A stretch of DNA of 64,000 nt, taken from assembly GCF_010183535.1 (NCBI RefSeq), contig NC_071329.1, positions 10,850,001 through 10,914,000 on the forward strand, written 5' to 3'. A model generated the notes under the pieces. That model worked only from the letters and a program-made list of their open reading frames with translations, was not told where the DNA came from and did no database searches. This stretch comes from Caenorhabditis remanei. Its lineage: Eukaryota > Nematoda > Chromadorea > Rhabditida > Rhabditidae. The translations under genes were made by a program, and so were the position numbers. Below, piece by piece: positions 45,654 through 56,021 of the stretch; the stretch's first letter is position 1, and every line of letters begins with the position of its first letter.

Positions 45654-46100
45654 TTGATCTCTGTAAGTTCAGAATTTTCATAAATGAATGCATGAATTGC
45701 AAAGAAATCAAAACTTTATGTCACAAGTAATTCTAGGAGTTGGGAGAAAAAAGGAAATTGACGAGAGTTTCCATGAAATAATGAACAGAAAAAAGATGTT
45801 GTAGTATACAAGTTCTGATGATTTATTAGTCTGGGTTGATTCTAGAAAATGGAAATGTACCTGGAACACTATTGTATATCTGAATACATTTATAGATCAA
45901 AGCCTTAAAATAGAAAAATCATTATCGCGAGTCTAAGAACAATTATTATTTTAGGGTTCGATGCAAATAGAGTTTAGAAGGAAAAAGTGATATTCGAAAG
46001 AAAAAAAACATAAAAGGAACACAAGGCTGAATCTTGTTGAAATTCTAATGTTATTTCGACTAATGAGGATTTCGAAAAATAAGTTGTCAAGTTGATAAAC
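45654..46100. other. intergenic spacer in the srb array
   Basis: 447 bp, no exon recognised. Confidence 0.5.
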
Positions 46101-47306
46101 TCAATTATCGATTCTATTGACTCGATCGACTCCCTGAGATATAGAATCCCAATAACTCGATATTGCATTTTCATAATTTCTAGCTCCTTCTCTTCCAGTC
46201 GATTTAATTTGAACTGTCGACTGAACTCTATTATGTCTTTGAATATTCAAACACCGTAATGATTTAAATCCAATGAAAGGTATGACCAAACTGTATGTCG
46301 GTACGGTACAATACATTCCTCTCGCTACAGTATAATTTAGAAATCCTCCGAGAATAGACTCTCCGAAAGTTCTCACGAAAATAGTGTTCACAATGTACCA
46401 CCCGAAAAATAACAAATGAGAGAAACTGATGATAAGTGTGAATTTGGAAGATTGAATAATCTCTTCCATTTCGTATCGAAGAGACAGTGTGTTGTTTCGA
46501 CGGTAATATCTGAAAATATGAAGATAAATACAAGGAACATCCATTGTAATTTCCGTTGTACTTACCTAGTCTTTACTCGATTGTGTATCTTTATGAGAAT
46601 ACAATTGCTTATTAAATTGAATATCTTCACGGCTAGAAGTGAGAAGAAATAGATATTAACTTGTGACGTAGAAGTAGTAGGAGTGAGAACAAACGATAAA
46701 TACACATCTGAGAACATATCCTTTGCATATACCGTTCGAACCATCGCCAGATCCAATCCAATCTATTCAAATTATCATTTTTTGAACAACAACAACTGTA
46801 TGCTTACCAACAGAACAACAATAATCGGACCTAATAATGTTCGAACATTTTCATACTTTTCTGCCATCAATAAAGCAACAAATCGTTCTATAGAGAATCC
46901 AATTGGTAATAACATTGAAATAGTTAACAAACTCATAGAAAACAAATGACCCCATTTGAAGAAGGTTGGATCTATGATCAAACCACATTTTGTTGTTACA
47001 AAGAATGGTTGAAAGAAGTGAAATCCCTGTAAATAAATAAAATTTTTACCGCTGATAGTAATGAAAACGAACAAATCCAAACGACATTGCACATGAAAAT
47101 AAGAGAATGCTGAAGAAATAACAGTTGAGTAAACACTTTAAATTCCCATGGAAATGAAGAAATATAACTTTTCCTAGAAGAAAAGAAATCAATGCAGGAA
47201 TTGCAATCAATGAAACTGCAAATGACCAGAATTGAGATACTCGGTATACTGGATGAAAGTTCATTTGATATGCTAGCTCACATTCTGTTCGATTCGAGTC
47301 TATCAT
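46101..47306 (-). CDS. srb-family chemoreceptor GPCR (array member 6)
   Basis: Minus-strand exons 47073-47306, 46808-47026, 46566-46762, 46101-46509 (352 aa, in phase). Motifs: NRTECELAYQMNFHPVYR, LHFHGNLKCLL, PIGFSIERFVALLMA, SLRYEMEEIIQSS, PTYSLVIPFIGFKSLRCLN (Ser where paralogues have Asn), STGREGARNYENAI..YW. The third exon departs most from the family (ARTVYAKDMF-like region reads VRTVYAKDMF) but keeps its 197-nt length. The C-terminus is about 8 residues longer than in its neighbours. Confidence 0.87.
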
Positions 47307-47876
47307 TGAATATCTGAAAAATTGTTGAATAGAAGATAATTACAACAAAAGAACAAAGCAATAAAGTAATCATCAATGAACAAACGAAAAGTTTAGAAAC
47401 TGAAAATTTTCAAGTTTTCTTTAACTTTGAGCTTTGGAAAATAGTGGTGAGAACTTTCAACGGCTCTCCCAGTGATATGCGTTTCGTAGCATATTTTTCA
47501 CCGGACGAAAACTATTTCGCACCTAGATAAAAATTCCATTGTGCCGGGTGCAATATTAGACTTCAGAACAAAAAGAAAAGAGGAAATGAAGTGAAAAATC
47601 GAAAAGAAAAGAGATCAGAAAAATTTCGAGTACGTGACTCTCAACTATGCCCCTGTCAAACTTTTGTTACAAATTATGATTCAATAGATCAGTTGTTTGA
47701 AACGTTTCAGGTTCCCACTCAATTTCAGATTCTCACGATTAGGTCTCGTTCAGTTTGAAATGATAAACTCTAGTTATGTCTCATTTTGAAGAAAATGTTT
47801 GAACTTTTGAAGTCATTGGTATTTGTTTGGTTGAAATTTTCAAACAATAAGATAGAAGTACTTTATTACAATAAAA
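47307..47876. other. intergenic spacer in the srb array
   Basis: 570 bp, no exon recognised. Confidence 0.5.
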
Positions 47877-49135
47877 TCAAATTCTCATTCTATTTATATC
47901 ACTGGAGACCGTGTTCCAATAGTTGGTTATCGCATCTTCATAATTTTTGGCTCCTTCTTTTCCAGTTGACTTAATTTTAACAGTTGATTGAACTTTATTG
48001 TGTCTTCTCAAATTCATTAGACGAAGAGATTTGATTCCGACGAATACAATAATCAGATTGTATGTTGGAACAGCACAATACACTCCTCTAGCAACTGTAT
48101 ACGGTACGTATCCTCCGAAAAAGTCTTGTCCGACCGTACGAACAGAAATAATAGCAATGAGATACCATCCAACAAACAAAAGATGAGTGAAACTGACAAT
48201 CAGAGTGAATTTTGACGATTGAGAGATCTCTTCTAACTCGTATCTCACTGATAATGGAGACTTCTGACGGAGGAATCTGAAACTAAATCATATTTAGGTA
48301 ATGGTACATGAATGGGTGAATTACCTTGTTTTCAGACGGCTATGAACTAATAAAAGTACACAATTACTGATGAAATTAGTGATTTCCACGTAGAGAAGAA
48401 ACCAAAAAAAATTATTGAATTGTACTGCAGAAGTGGATGGAATAAGTATGAACGATATGAATGGATCATTGAACTTTTCGTTTTGAAACACATTGTAAAT
48501 TAGATTCACATCAGTTGTTATCTGCAAATTAAGTATCAGGAAATGGGATGGAAAAGTTTAGAAATAGACATCGAGTGAAGCGTAGACTGATCGATGAAAA
48601 TATTCGGAGATGTTACTCACCAGAATCACAACAAGAACTGGACCCAACAGAGTACGAACATTTTCATAATTCTTCGCCATTCCCAATGCAACGAATCTTT
48701 CAATTGAGAATCCAATTGGCATTAGCATTGGTATTGTCATGAATAAGGTCATTGAAAGATGTCCGATTTTGAAAAGAGTCGAATCAATTATCAAACTACA
48801 TTTAGAGAAAACGAAAAATGGAACAACGAAATGATATCCCTGGAACGTAGTAGGAAAAAATGGAAAATACATGGAAAACTTACAAAATCAAACAACATTA
48901 CCACTGCGAATAAAAATGAAGAGAAGAAGTAGCAAATCAACATAAATTTTATATTTCCATGGAATGGAAGACAGAATATTCGTTTGAATAGAAAGTACAG
49001 TAATGCAGGAATAGCCAGCGAGGAAACGAAAAATGTCCAGAATTGAGCAAAACGATAAACTGGATGATAGGTTACTTGAAATGCCAATTCACATTTTGTT
49101 TGATTTATTTCAGAGATCAAGTCTGATTGATTCAT
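47877..49135 (-). CDS. srb-family chemoreceptor GPCR (array member 7)
   Basis: Minus-strand exons 48884-49135, 48621-48839, 48325-48521, 47877-48276 (355 aa, in phase). Motifs: NQTKCELAFQVTYHPVYR, LPFHGNIKFML, PIGFSIERFVALGMA, SVRYELEEISQSS, PTYNLIIVFVGIKSLRLMN, STGKEGAKNYEDAI..YW. It has two N-glycosylation sequons near the N-terminus (NQS, NQT). It is the last and longest member of the minus-strand array. Confidence 0.88.
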
Positions 49136-49692
49136 CTTTGGAAATTATTTTGAAATTATATAAAAGCTCAACCGAATCATCAAAAATTTCTAGCAAATAA
49201 CATAACGCTCATATATAAATAATGTGATTATTCGGCTGGAATATATGCTTCACTTGTTCTGCGAGAAACGGAGAACAACTGAGTAGTTCTGATCGGAAAG
49301 GCGATACTAATTAGTTATTTTGTGTTGTTCAGAACGGAAAAGTGAGTACGGAAATTGAGAAAACGATGTTCAAGTCTGGGGGCTTTTTGAAAGAAATAAT
49401 GCAAACTTTTGAATTCGGAATAGCTGAAAAGTTAGAATTTCAGTCGTCTAACTTTTTAATGTGGGAGAAGAGTTGAGAATTGAGACTATACCAAAGTTCA
49501 TTTAAACTATGTGAATTCTCAACCTATTTGTTTCCTTTTCAATTCTGCATAATCACTGAAAAAGTGAATGCTGTGAAAGAACTACCGAATGGGGTATATC
49601 GTTTTATTTTCCACTATCGAAACAGCAAAAACATAAAACCATCCATAAAGATTTTTTGACTCACATGATGCAAGTGTTTCTGGAATCAAAGG
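49136..49692. other. divergent intergenic region
   Basis: 557 bp between the start of srb array member 7 (minus) and the secreted protein gene (plus). Shared promoter region presumed; nothing else recognised. Confidence 0.5.
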
Positions 49693-50325
49693 ATGACTTG
49701 CTTCATCAATTTTCTTTCAATCTGTTTTGCATTGGTTTTCTGTATTGTGAACTCTGAAAGTCAGTTGACAGGTTTTAGGTAGTCATTGTTTTAAACTCAA
49801 ATTCAGTATGAAACACCCTATTTCAGAACTGTCAACCTCCAACTCAATGCTCTCGAGGAATCTCTTATCAACATGAAAGTTTTCCAGTTTCAACAACTTT
49901 TTGATGGAACAAAACTAGATATGGACACTATATTTCAACCAAACTGTGAGCTGTTTTATATTTTTCTTTGCCTGTAAAAACCTATTTCATTTACAGTTTT
50001 ATTCCCGAATAATGTTTTTGCATCAATGGGAGATTTAGAGTTCAAGAAAAGTCTAAAAGTGAGGTTTCTGGTGTTTAAAGAGCAAAAATTTGAGTCATTT
50101 GTTCAGATTTTTACATTATTTGAGCCAACCATTACAATGAATGGAACCATTCAAGATCTTGTAACTATCACTTACAGAATGGGAGGAAGAGAAAATAAAA
50201 TGGAAAAGGAAGTGAAGATTGTGAAGGTTATCTGTCTGCTATTGGAAAAACTTATTTTAAGTTGGTGCTTTCAGAACGTTCAGAGTCCCACAGGATATGT
50301 ATTCACTGCATTCAAGTCTGTTTAA
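49693..50325 (+). CDS. small secreted protein, unrecognised (possibly NTF2-like fold)
   Basis: Exons 49693-49778, 49827-49945, 49997-50226, 50275-50325 give 161 aa with all phases joined. Residues 1-21 (MTCFINFLSICFALVFCIVNS) are a clear signal peptide. The mature part has alternating helical (VNLQLNALEESLINMKVFQF) and beta-like stretches (DLVTITYRMGG) with one Asn-Gly-Thr sequon (MNGT). The pattern resembles nematode-specific secreted NTF2-like or similar small domains, but I recognise no defining motif. The first donor was set at 49779 (TTTTAG/GTAGTC), because the alternative upstream GT gives a stop in exon 2. Confidence 0.65.
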
Positions 50326-50433
50326 ATCTTTTCTTTTCCGTATAATTTCATGAATGAACTTTTATTTTTATTTCCTCCGAAAAATTGAACATTTTCTGAA
50401 CTATGTTCAAAACTCATAAGAAACATGACCTGA

Positions 50434-51576
50434 CAAGGGAATGACCCTGAGTGAAACGCGAGATTCTTAACGATGTTTTTACCAAAGATGAGTCTTATCG
50501 AGACTAGAACAACACTATATGTTTTAGTGGCAACAAACTCGTTTCCAGCGAATGGCAAACATTTTTCATTTTTTTCAAAATTTTTTGGTCGAGTCACTTT
50601 GAGACATCGTAACTTTGTTCATCTCAAAGGATTCCATAAAATTCAAAATGTTTTAAAAAGGTGAAGATGTGGGCTACAAAAAAGATAATTGGACCAATTT
50701 ACCAAAACTGAAACCTGGAAAGATACAAATCAAAACGTAAAAATTGACAGTACTCATGAAATCAGAAAGTGCCCATTTTCGAAAAAAAGGTCTCGCGGGA
50801 CCATGTCTATTCAATTTCCCGTGTTGAGTGAGGTACACATACATCCTCAAATAAATGGCTCACCTTTCATTTTAGAGACTTTTTTTTCAATTTTTCAACT
50901 TTCAAGTCGATTTTCACGTATACATGAAAATCGTTCAAAAAATCTCTGGTCGCATTCGTTTCATCAGCGATCATAGAGTTACTAAAACATGTTTGTTTGT
51001 TTTCAAAAACTGTGTTTTGACATGTTTTAACAACATTCCGCCATGATCTGTGCTTTTGCGTTTTCAGTACTAAACTCGAACGTATAGGGATACGTGAAAA
51101 TGACTTTAAAACTTGAAAAATTGAAAATAAGTCTCCAAAATGAAAGGTGAGCCATATATTTGTGCATGTATGTGTACCTTACTCAACACGGGGAATCGAA
51201 TAGACATAGTCCCCCAAGACCTTTTTTTCGAAAATGGGCACTTTCTGATTTCATGAGTACTGTCAATTTTCACTTTTTGATTTGTATCTTTCCAGGTTTC
51301 AGTTTTGGTAAAAAGGTCTAGTTGACTTTTTTGTAGCCCACATCTTCACCTTTTTATAGCATTTTGAATTTTTTGAAAACCTTCAAAATGAACAAAGTTA
51401 CAGTGTCTGAAAGTGACCCGACCAAAAAATTTTGAAAAAAATGAAAAATGTTTGCCATTCGCTGGAAACGAGTTTGTTGCCACTAAAACATATAGTGTTG
51501 TTCTAGTCTCGATAAGGCTCATCTTTTGTAAAAACATCGTTAAGAATCTCGCGTTTCACTCAGGGTCATTCCCTTG
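50434..51576. repeat. 1.14 kb inverted repeat (long foldback element)
   Basis: The outer ends are inverted copies (CAAGGGAATGACCCTGAG at 50434 and its complement ending at 51576). The outer ~400 bp of each arm match closely by eye. Identity decays toward the centre near 51005, where AAAACATG and CATGTTTT flank the loop. TGA flanks both ends and may be a 3-bp target duplication. No transposase frame is present; frames of 60-96 codons mirror each other on opposite strands. It lies between the secreted-protein gene and the coiled-coil gene. The remainder of 50326-51771 holds no exon. Confidence 0.85.
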
Positions 51577-51771
51577 TGAGTTCAGAATCCATACTTCCGG
51601 ATTACACTTCCTCATGCAAATTTCCCGTTTACAATAACTTATTTTATTTCGTTCGCACCCAATTATGAAACGGTTCATTGAATAGACCAAGACATCAGGA
51701 AGTGTTACGTAAACTTGTACCCTTATTCACTCTCTTATTGACGTCAGTTCTATTTTTGCTCCTATAGGAAA

Positions 51772-54272
51772 ATGTCACCGTCTTCAGAGGAAATAAGAGA
51801 TTCTGAAGTTGTTGCTGTTGAGGAACGTGGCAAGTCTGAAACTGGTGAGTTTCTTCATTTCAATCGAAGGGAATCAATGATATTTTTCCATGTTCAAACG
51901 CGAATTCTGAATCAGTTCACCAACTTGATTTGTCTTCTGAAGCACTCGTCACATCTACTTTGAATATTCGAGGGAATAAAATCATCACGGTTTGCTCTCA
52001 TTAATACTTTGTTTGATCTTAATCGAAACATCACATTTTCAGACTCTTCGACCACGTACATCACCGTATAAACGGAATGTTGGAGACACTGAATTATCAC
52101 GAGAAGAACTTCGATCTCCTGATTCGGTTCGTTTTTTTGTTGAAATTCAAACATCACTTCGATTCATCATACTTCCGATTTCAGGTAGCTGCTACATACA
52201 CAATTCGTGAAAATCGAACTGAAAGACAAACAAAAGTCAAATTGGAAAGTCTGGAAAGAAGGCTAAAAGCTAATGAAAAAGCAAGGAAAGAGATTGAAGC
52301 AGAAGCCGAAAAATGGAAAGATCGAGCCACGAAAAACTCGAAAAGGCTTCCGGAATTGGAACTGGAACTGGCTGAAAACATACAGGCGAAAGAGGAATGG
52401 CAAGTGAAAAGTCAAGAAATGGAGATACAAAATAGACAGTTGTTGGAAGAATTGGCTGAATTACAAGAAAAATTAGATCAAATTGAGAATTCTCAGAAAA
52501 AATTTCAACAGAAAATAGTCTCAGTGTTCAATATTGATGAAGAGGATGTTCCGAAAACTGAAGATGAATCAAAAATTGGAAATTTTGAGTTTTTGGAAAA
52601 AGAAATGTTGAAATATCAGATGAAATGCTCAAAATTGGATCAAGAGAACACAGAACTGAGAGAAAAGTTGGATAAAGTGAGTTATTTTCTGAGTATTTAA
52701 TTTCAAAAAGAACACTTTTCAGTTATCGTCGTTCCTTACAATGAATCAAAATCATGTTAGTACTTTGATGGATCACTTGGAAACTAACAAAGAACAAAGC
52801 AGAGAAATTCACGGAATTTGCAAAAAAGTACGGGGTACTCTCGGGTTAAATCACTGTGATTCGCTAATTTTCAGGAAATAGAAATTCGTCAAAATCATGA
52901 AATCCGCATAAACCATGACGTGACTCTTCTGAATTCAACAATAAATGAACAAAAAATGGAATTGGAGATGCTGAAAGCTGAAATTCGATGTCTTCGTTCG
53001 TATTCTCAGGAGATGTCCACTTCAAATAAAAACAATATAATTCTTCTGAAATCGGCTGAAACTGAACGAAAAAGTCTTCTTGAGACTCTTACAGTTTTAT
53101 TGAATTCTGATTCGGAACCAACTGAAAACAACATAAAACGAACGATCAGAGATTTAGTTCGAGAGAAAAATACAGAGCAAACGAAGCGATTTGAAGCAGA
53201 AAAGGCAGCTTCAAGTGCTGAAGGAATACTTTTGGAACAAGCAAAACAACAGAGAAATGCTCTTTTTAGAGCAAGAGTCTCAGAGGAAGAATGCACGAAA
53301 TCTGCTGAAAAAATAGAAGAATTAGAGCAAGAGTTGTTGGCAAGTGATCTGGAGAGAAAGAACTTGGAACATAAAATTGCATCTTGTGAAAATTGTATTT
53401 CAAAGGTAACGTTTACTGTAGAATAGGTCGATTAAATACGAATGTTTGTCAGGTGTCTCAATTGTTGAATGTGAATGTCGGCGGAGTTTTTGACGCAATT
53501 TTTGATAGAATCGAAGAGTTGATTGCTCAGGAATCAGTGTATCGAGTCGTAGTTAATGACAATCGATTCATAGTAAGCTTCCTCTATGCTGATAAGTTCT
53601 ATTATCTGATTGAAATTACAGTCTGAAAATATTCTTCGTAGTCTTCAAAGTGTGAAGAAAGATATTCAAGTGGGAAAAAGTAGTGGGATTGGAGGTGGAG
53701 AAGGAAGAAAACAAGCAACATCTCCGACTGTGGTGGCAGCTGCGGCTAAACTTATTCAGGTAGAAGAGAGAACATTTAATTGATTGAAATTGGTCATATA
53801 GCTAAAAACAGACTTTTATAAGTCCCTAATTTTCATTTCGAGAATAGTGAATTCGTTCCCTCGGATTGAGAATTCGACCTCTAATTCAAATACTTCCAGG
53901 AACGACATACACTCAAAACAATTGATAAAATGGACAAATTGAATAAAGATCTTCTCGCAACAATGACAATTGAGACACTGAGAGCTGCGGATATTGAGAA
54001 AACTAATCTAAAGGTTTCAGATTTTTTTTCCATTTTCAGCTTAATCTATTTTCAATTTCCAGAAGCGAATGAACGAACAAGATGCACGAATTCGTCAGTT
54101 GGAACGAGAAAAGAAAGAAGGCGAACGAATTCGATCGATTATTGCAAAATGGGAAAAAAGAAATATTCCGAAAGCTGAAAAATCTGCGTCTCCAATGAAA
54201 AAAGCTCCTTCAGTTGAGAATTTCCGAACGAAATCTCAGACATCAATCACTGGATTGACTCCAGTTTTATAA
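51772..54272 (+). CDS. large coiled-coil protein, unrecognised
   Basis: Exons 51772-51844, 51916-51989, 52043-52126, 52185-52676, 52723-52827, 52875-53405, 53453-53572, 53622-53759, 53900-54013, 54063-54272 give 646 aa with every phase joined. The second exon (74 nt) is needed to restore frame between exons 1 and 3. Residues 1-80 are polar with SP and TSP sites (RPRTSPYKR, LRSPDS). About residues 90-460 and 560-600 are long heptad coiled coils rich in Glu/Lys/Leu. A gap contains a Gly-rich segment (SSGIGGGEGR) followed by ATSPTVVAAAAK. The C-terminus is basic and Ser-rich with a KSASPMKKAPS site. Proline-directed sites and the layout suit a cytoskeletal, centrosomal or chromosome-axis protein. 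No family assigned. It converges with the next gene, with 117 bp between stop codons. Confidence 0.8.
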
Positions 54273-54389
54273 ATTTTCTGTTTATTGAAATTCATTTTAT
54301 TGGGAAAAAGAAAAGAAAAGAAAAATAACATATTTCATACTCAGCATAGTAAAAATTGAAAATTGAACAGTATCCATTGATTTCATTGT

Positions 54390-54846
54390 CTATTTTCCAA
54401 GTTTTGATTTGATCCAATCTATTACTCCACCTGTAAACAAATATTGTTTGTAATATATTAGTAAGAGAATAAAACGTTGTAATCTGTGAATATGTAGTAC
54501 TTCTGAAATTGCGCTCTCCCAAAATCTCCTGGGTCCTTACTTTTTCTGTCTCTCTTCTTTTCCCACGCACTTTTATTCAGTTTCAATGGATCTCATTTGC
54601 AAAAACTAAGATACGCGAACACATGAATCTTATCTCGACAAACGTTCTCATTCACTCACCAGTCTTATTTCCATTTTCCTGGGCAATATCAGTTCCATTC
54701 ATTGGCCCAGAAGGTTCTGTTCCATTTCCCATCGGTGGATCAATATTTGTTCCATTTGGTGGTGGAGGAGGTGGTGAACCTCCTTCTGATGCATGGGAAA
54801 GAACAATCAGAGAAACAATGAAAAGAACAAAGAATCGGAGTAGCAT
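54390..54846 (-). CDS. 75-aa secreted proline-rich, sequon-rich peptide
   Basis: Minus-strand exons 54660-54846 and 54390-54430 (phase 1 to phase 1). Residues 1-20 (MLLRFFVLFIVSLIVLSHAS) are a signal peptide; TTTTAG sits 2 bp before the ATG, as for a trans-splice site. The mature part has six consecutive prolines, four N-glycosylation sequons (three NGT, one NKT) in a Gly/Pro/Met-rich linker, and a compact cationic C-terminus GGVIDWIKSKLGK that could form an amphipathic helix. It resembles nematode small secreted effector or antimicrobial-type peptides in build, but no known family motif was seen. TTTATT (AATAAA on this strand) occurs at 54281 and 54296, inside or near the convergent gene's 3' UTR. 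Confidence 0.7.
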
Positions 54847-55918
54847 CTCTAAAATTATGTCACAAATTGATAGTTTTGATAAAAAAGTTACGAAATTCGA
54901 AAAAAGTAAAGAGAGAAATGGGGATTGGGAAGTAGAATGAGGATGATCCATCTAGTTTCTGTTATATATAGACATGATTTGAGCTGGGAGGGGTTAAGTC
55001 GGTTTCAACCCATAAAAAAAACAATCAGAGTACAACGATTGGAAACACTCATCGAAATGAGAGGATATTTGTGAAGGATTACACACGAAATACAATGAAT
55101 TTATTGGAGATATGGAGAACAGAAAAAGATGGAAATACGATAATACTGTATTCATAACAGGACATGATGCATACATCGAAACATATTTCACTGTATTTTG
55201 CGGAATTGATGCATACAACTGAAATTGATATTTTCTGTACTGTAAAATGTTCAAAATCCTGCTGGATGCTCACTTGAGTTCAACTGATATTATGATCAGA
55301 ACTTTTTCCTTCTTGGTACCAATTGGCCTTTTTCACAGAGCAAATTTCTCAATTTCATCGATCGTGTACCTTTTTCTCTTAAATTCAACAAACACTTCCA
55401 AAGTCAATAATTTATTTCTATAGTATTTGAGGGGAAGGGAGCAGGTAAAACATATGAAGAGGAAAGCTGAATGGGAACATTTCAGATGGAACGCAGGAAT
55501 GGGACATAGAGAGTGAAAAATTATGCGTAGAGGTAGTGAATTTAGTGTCCCAGAAAAATGTAAAAACAAAAACAATTAAACCGATGCAATGAAGAGAGTC
55601 AAATTGTTTTCGAAAACAAAGGGAAATTGTTTTTTGAACACCCAGGATATTTTTATGGTACATGAGTTAAAGAAATTTTACATGAATCAGATGATGAAAC
55701 ATGAATAATGACAAGCCGTTAAAACAGGAACAAGGCAAATGGATGCTATAAGCGGTTTTGGGGTTAAAAAGATATCACAGGAACAACTCGAAGGTTTGAA
55801 AAAGGGTTACCTATTTAAAATTAAACTTAAAAACAATCATTTCATGAAATTTAAAACTCGTTTCCCTGACTATAGAAACAAGAACTGATAAAAATTGGAA
55901 TACTATTACATCACTGCT
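54847..55918. other. intergenic region 3' of crh-2
   Basis: About 1.1 kb. Minus-strand frames here (e.g. 55333-55663) have no splice or family support. No RNA gene recognised. Confidence 0.5.
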
Positions 55919-55924
55919 TTTATT
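55919..55924 (-). terminator. poly(A) signal of crh-2
   Basis: TTTATT on the plus strand, i.e. AATAAA on the minus strand, about 100 bp after the crh-2 stop codon. A second candidate lies near 55407. Confidence 0.5.
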
Positions 55925-56021
55925 AAGGGGTGCTTGATAATATTGGCGTGGGGAAACCATGGAGATACTCGTGTTTGAAGAGAATGAAGCGAGAGTGAAG
56001 AAATGGAGATTTGAATCGAAG

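Noticed and set aside
50473..51637. Frames of 60-96 codons within the inverted repeat
   Set aside because: They mirror each other on opposite strands as expected from the palindrome and encode nothing recognisable as a transposase.
55333..55663. Minus-strand frames downstream of crh-2 as possible TM exons
   Set aside because: Hydrophobic in part, but with no acceptor in phase with the candidate GTAAAG donor that I could support.
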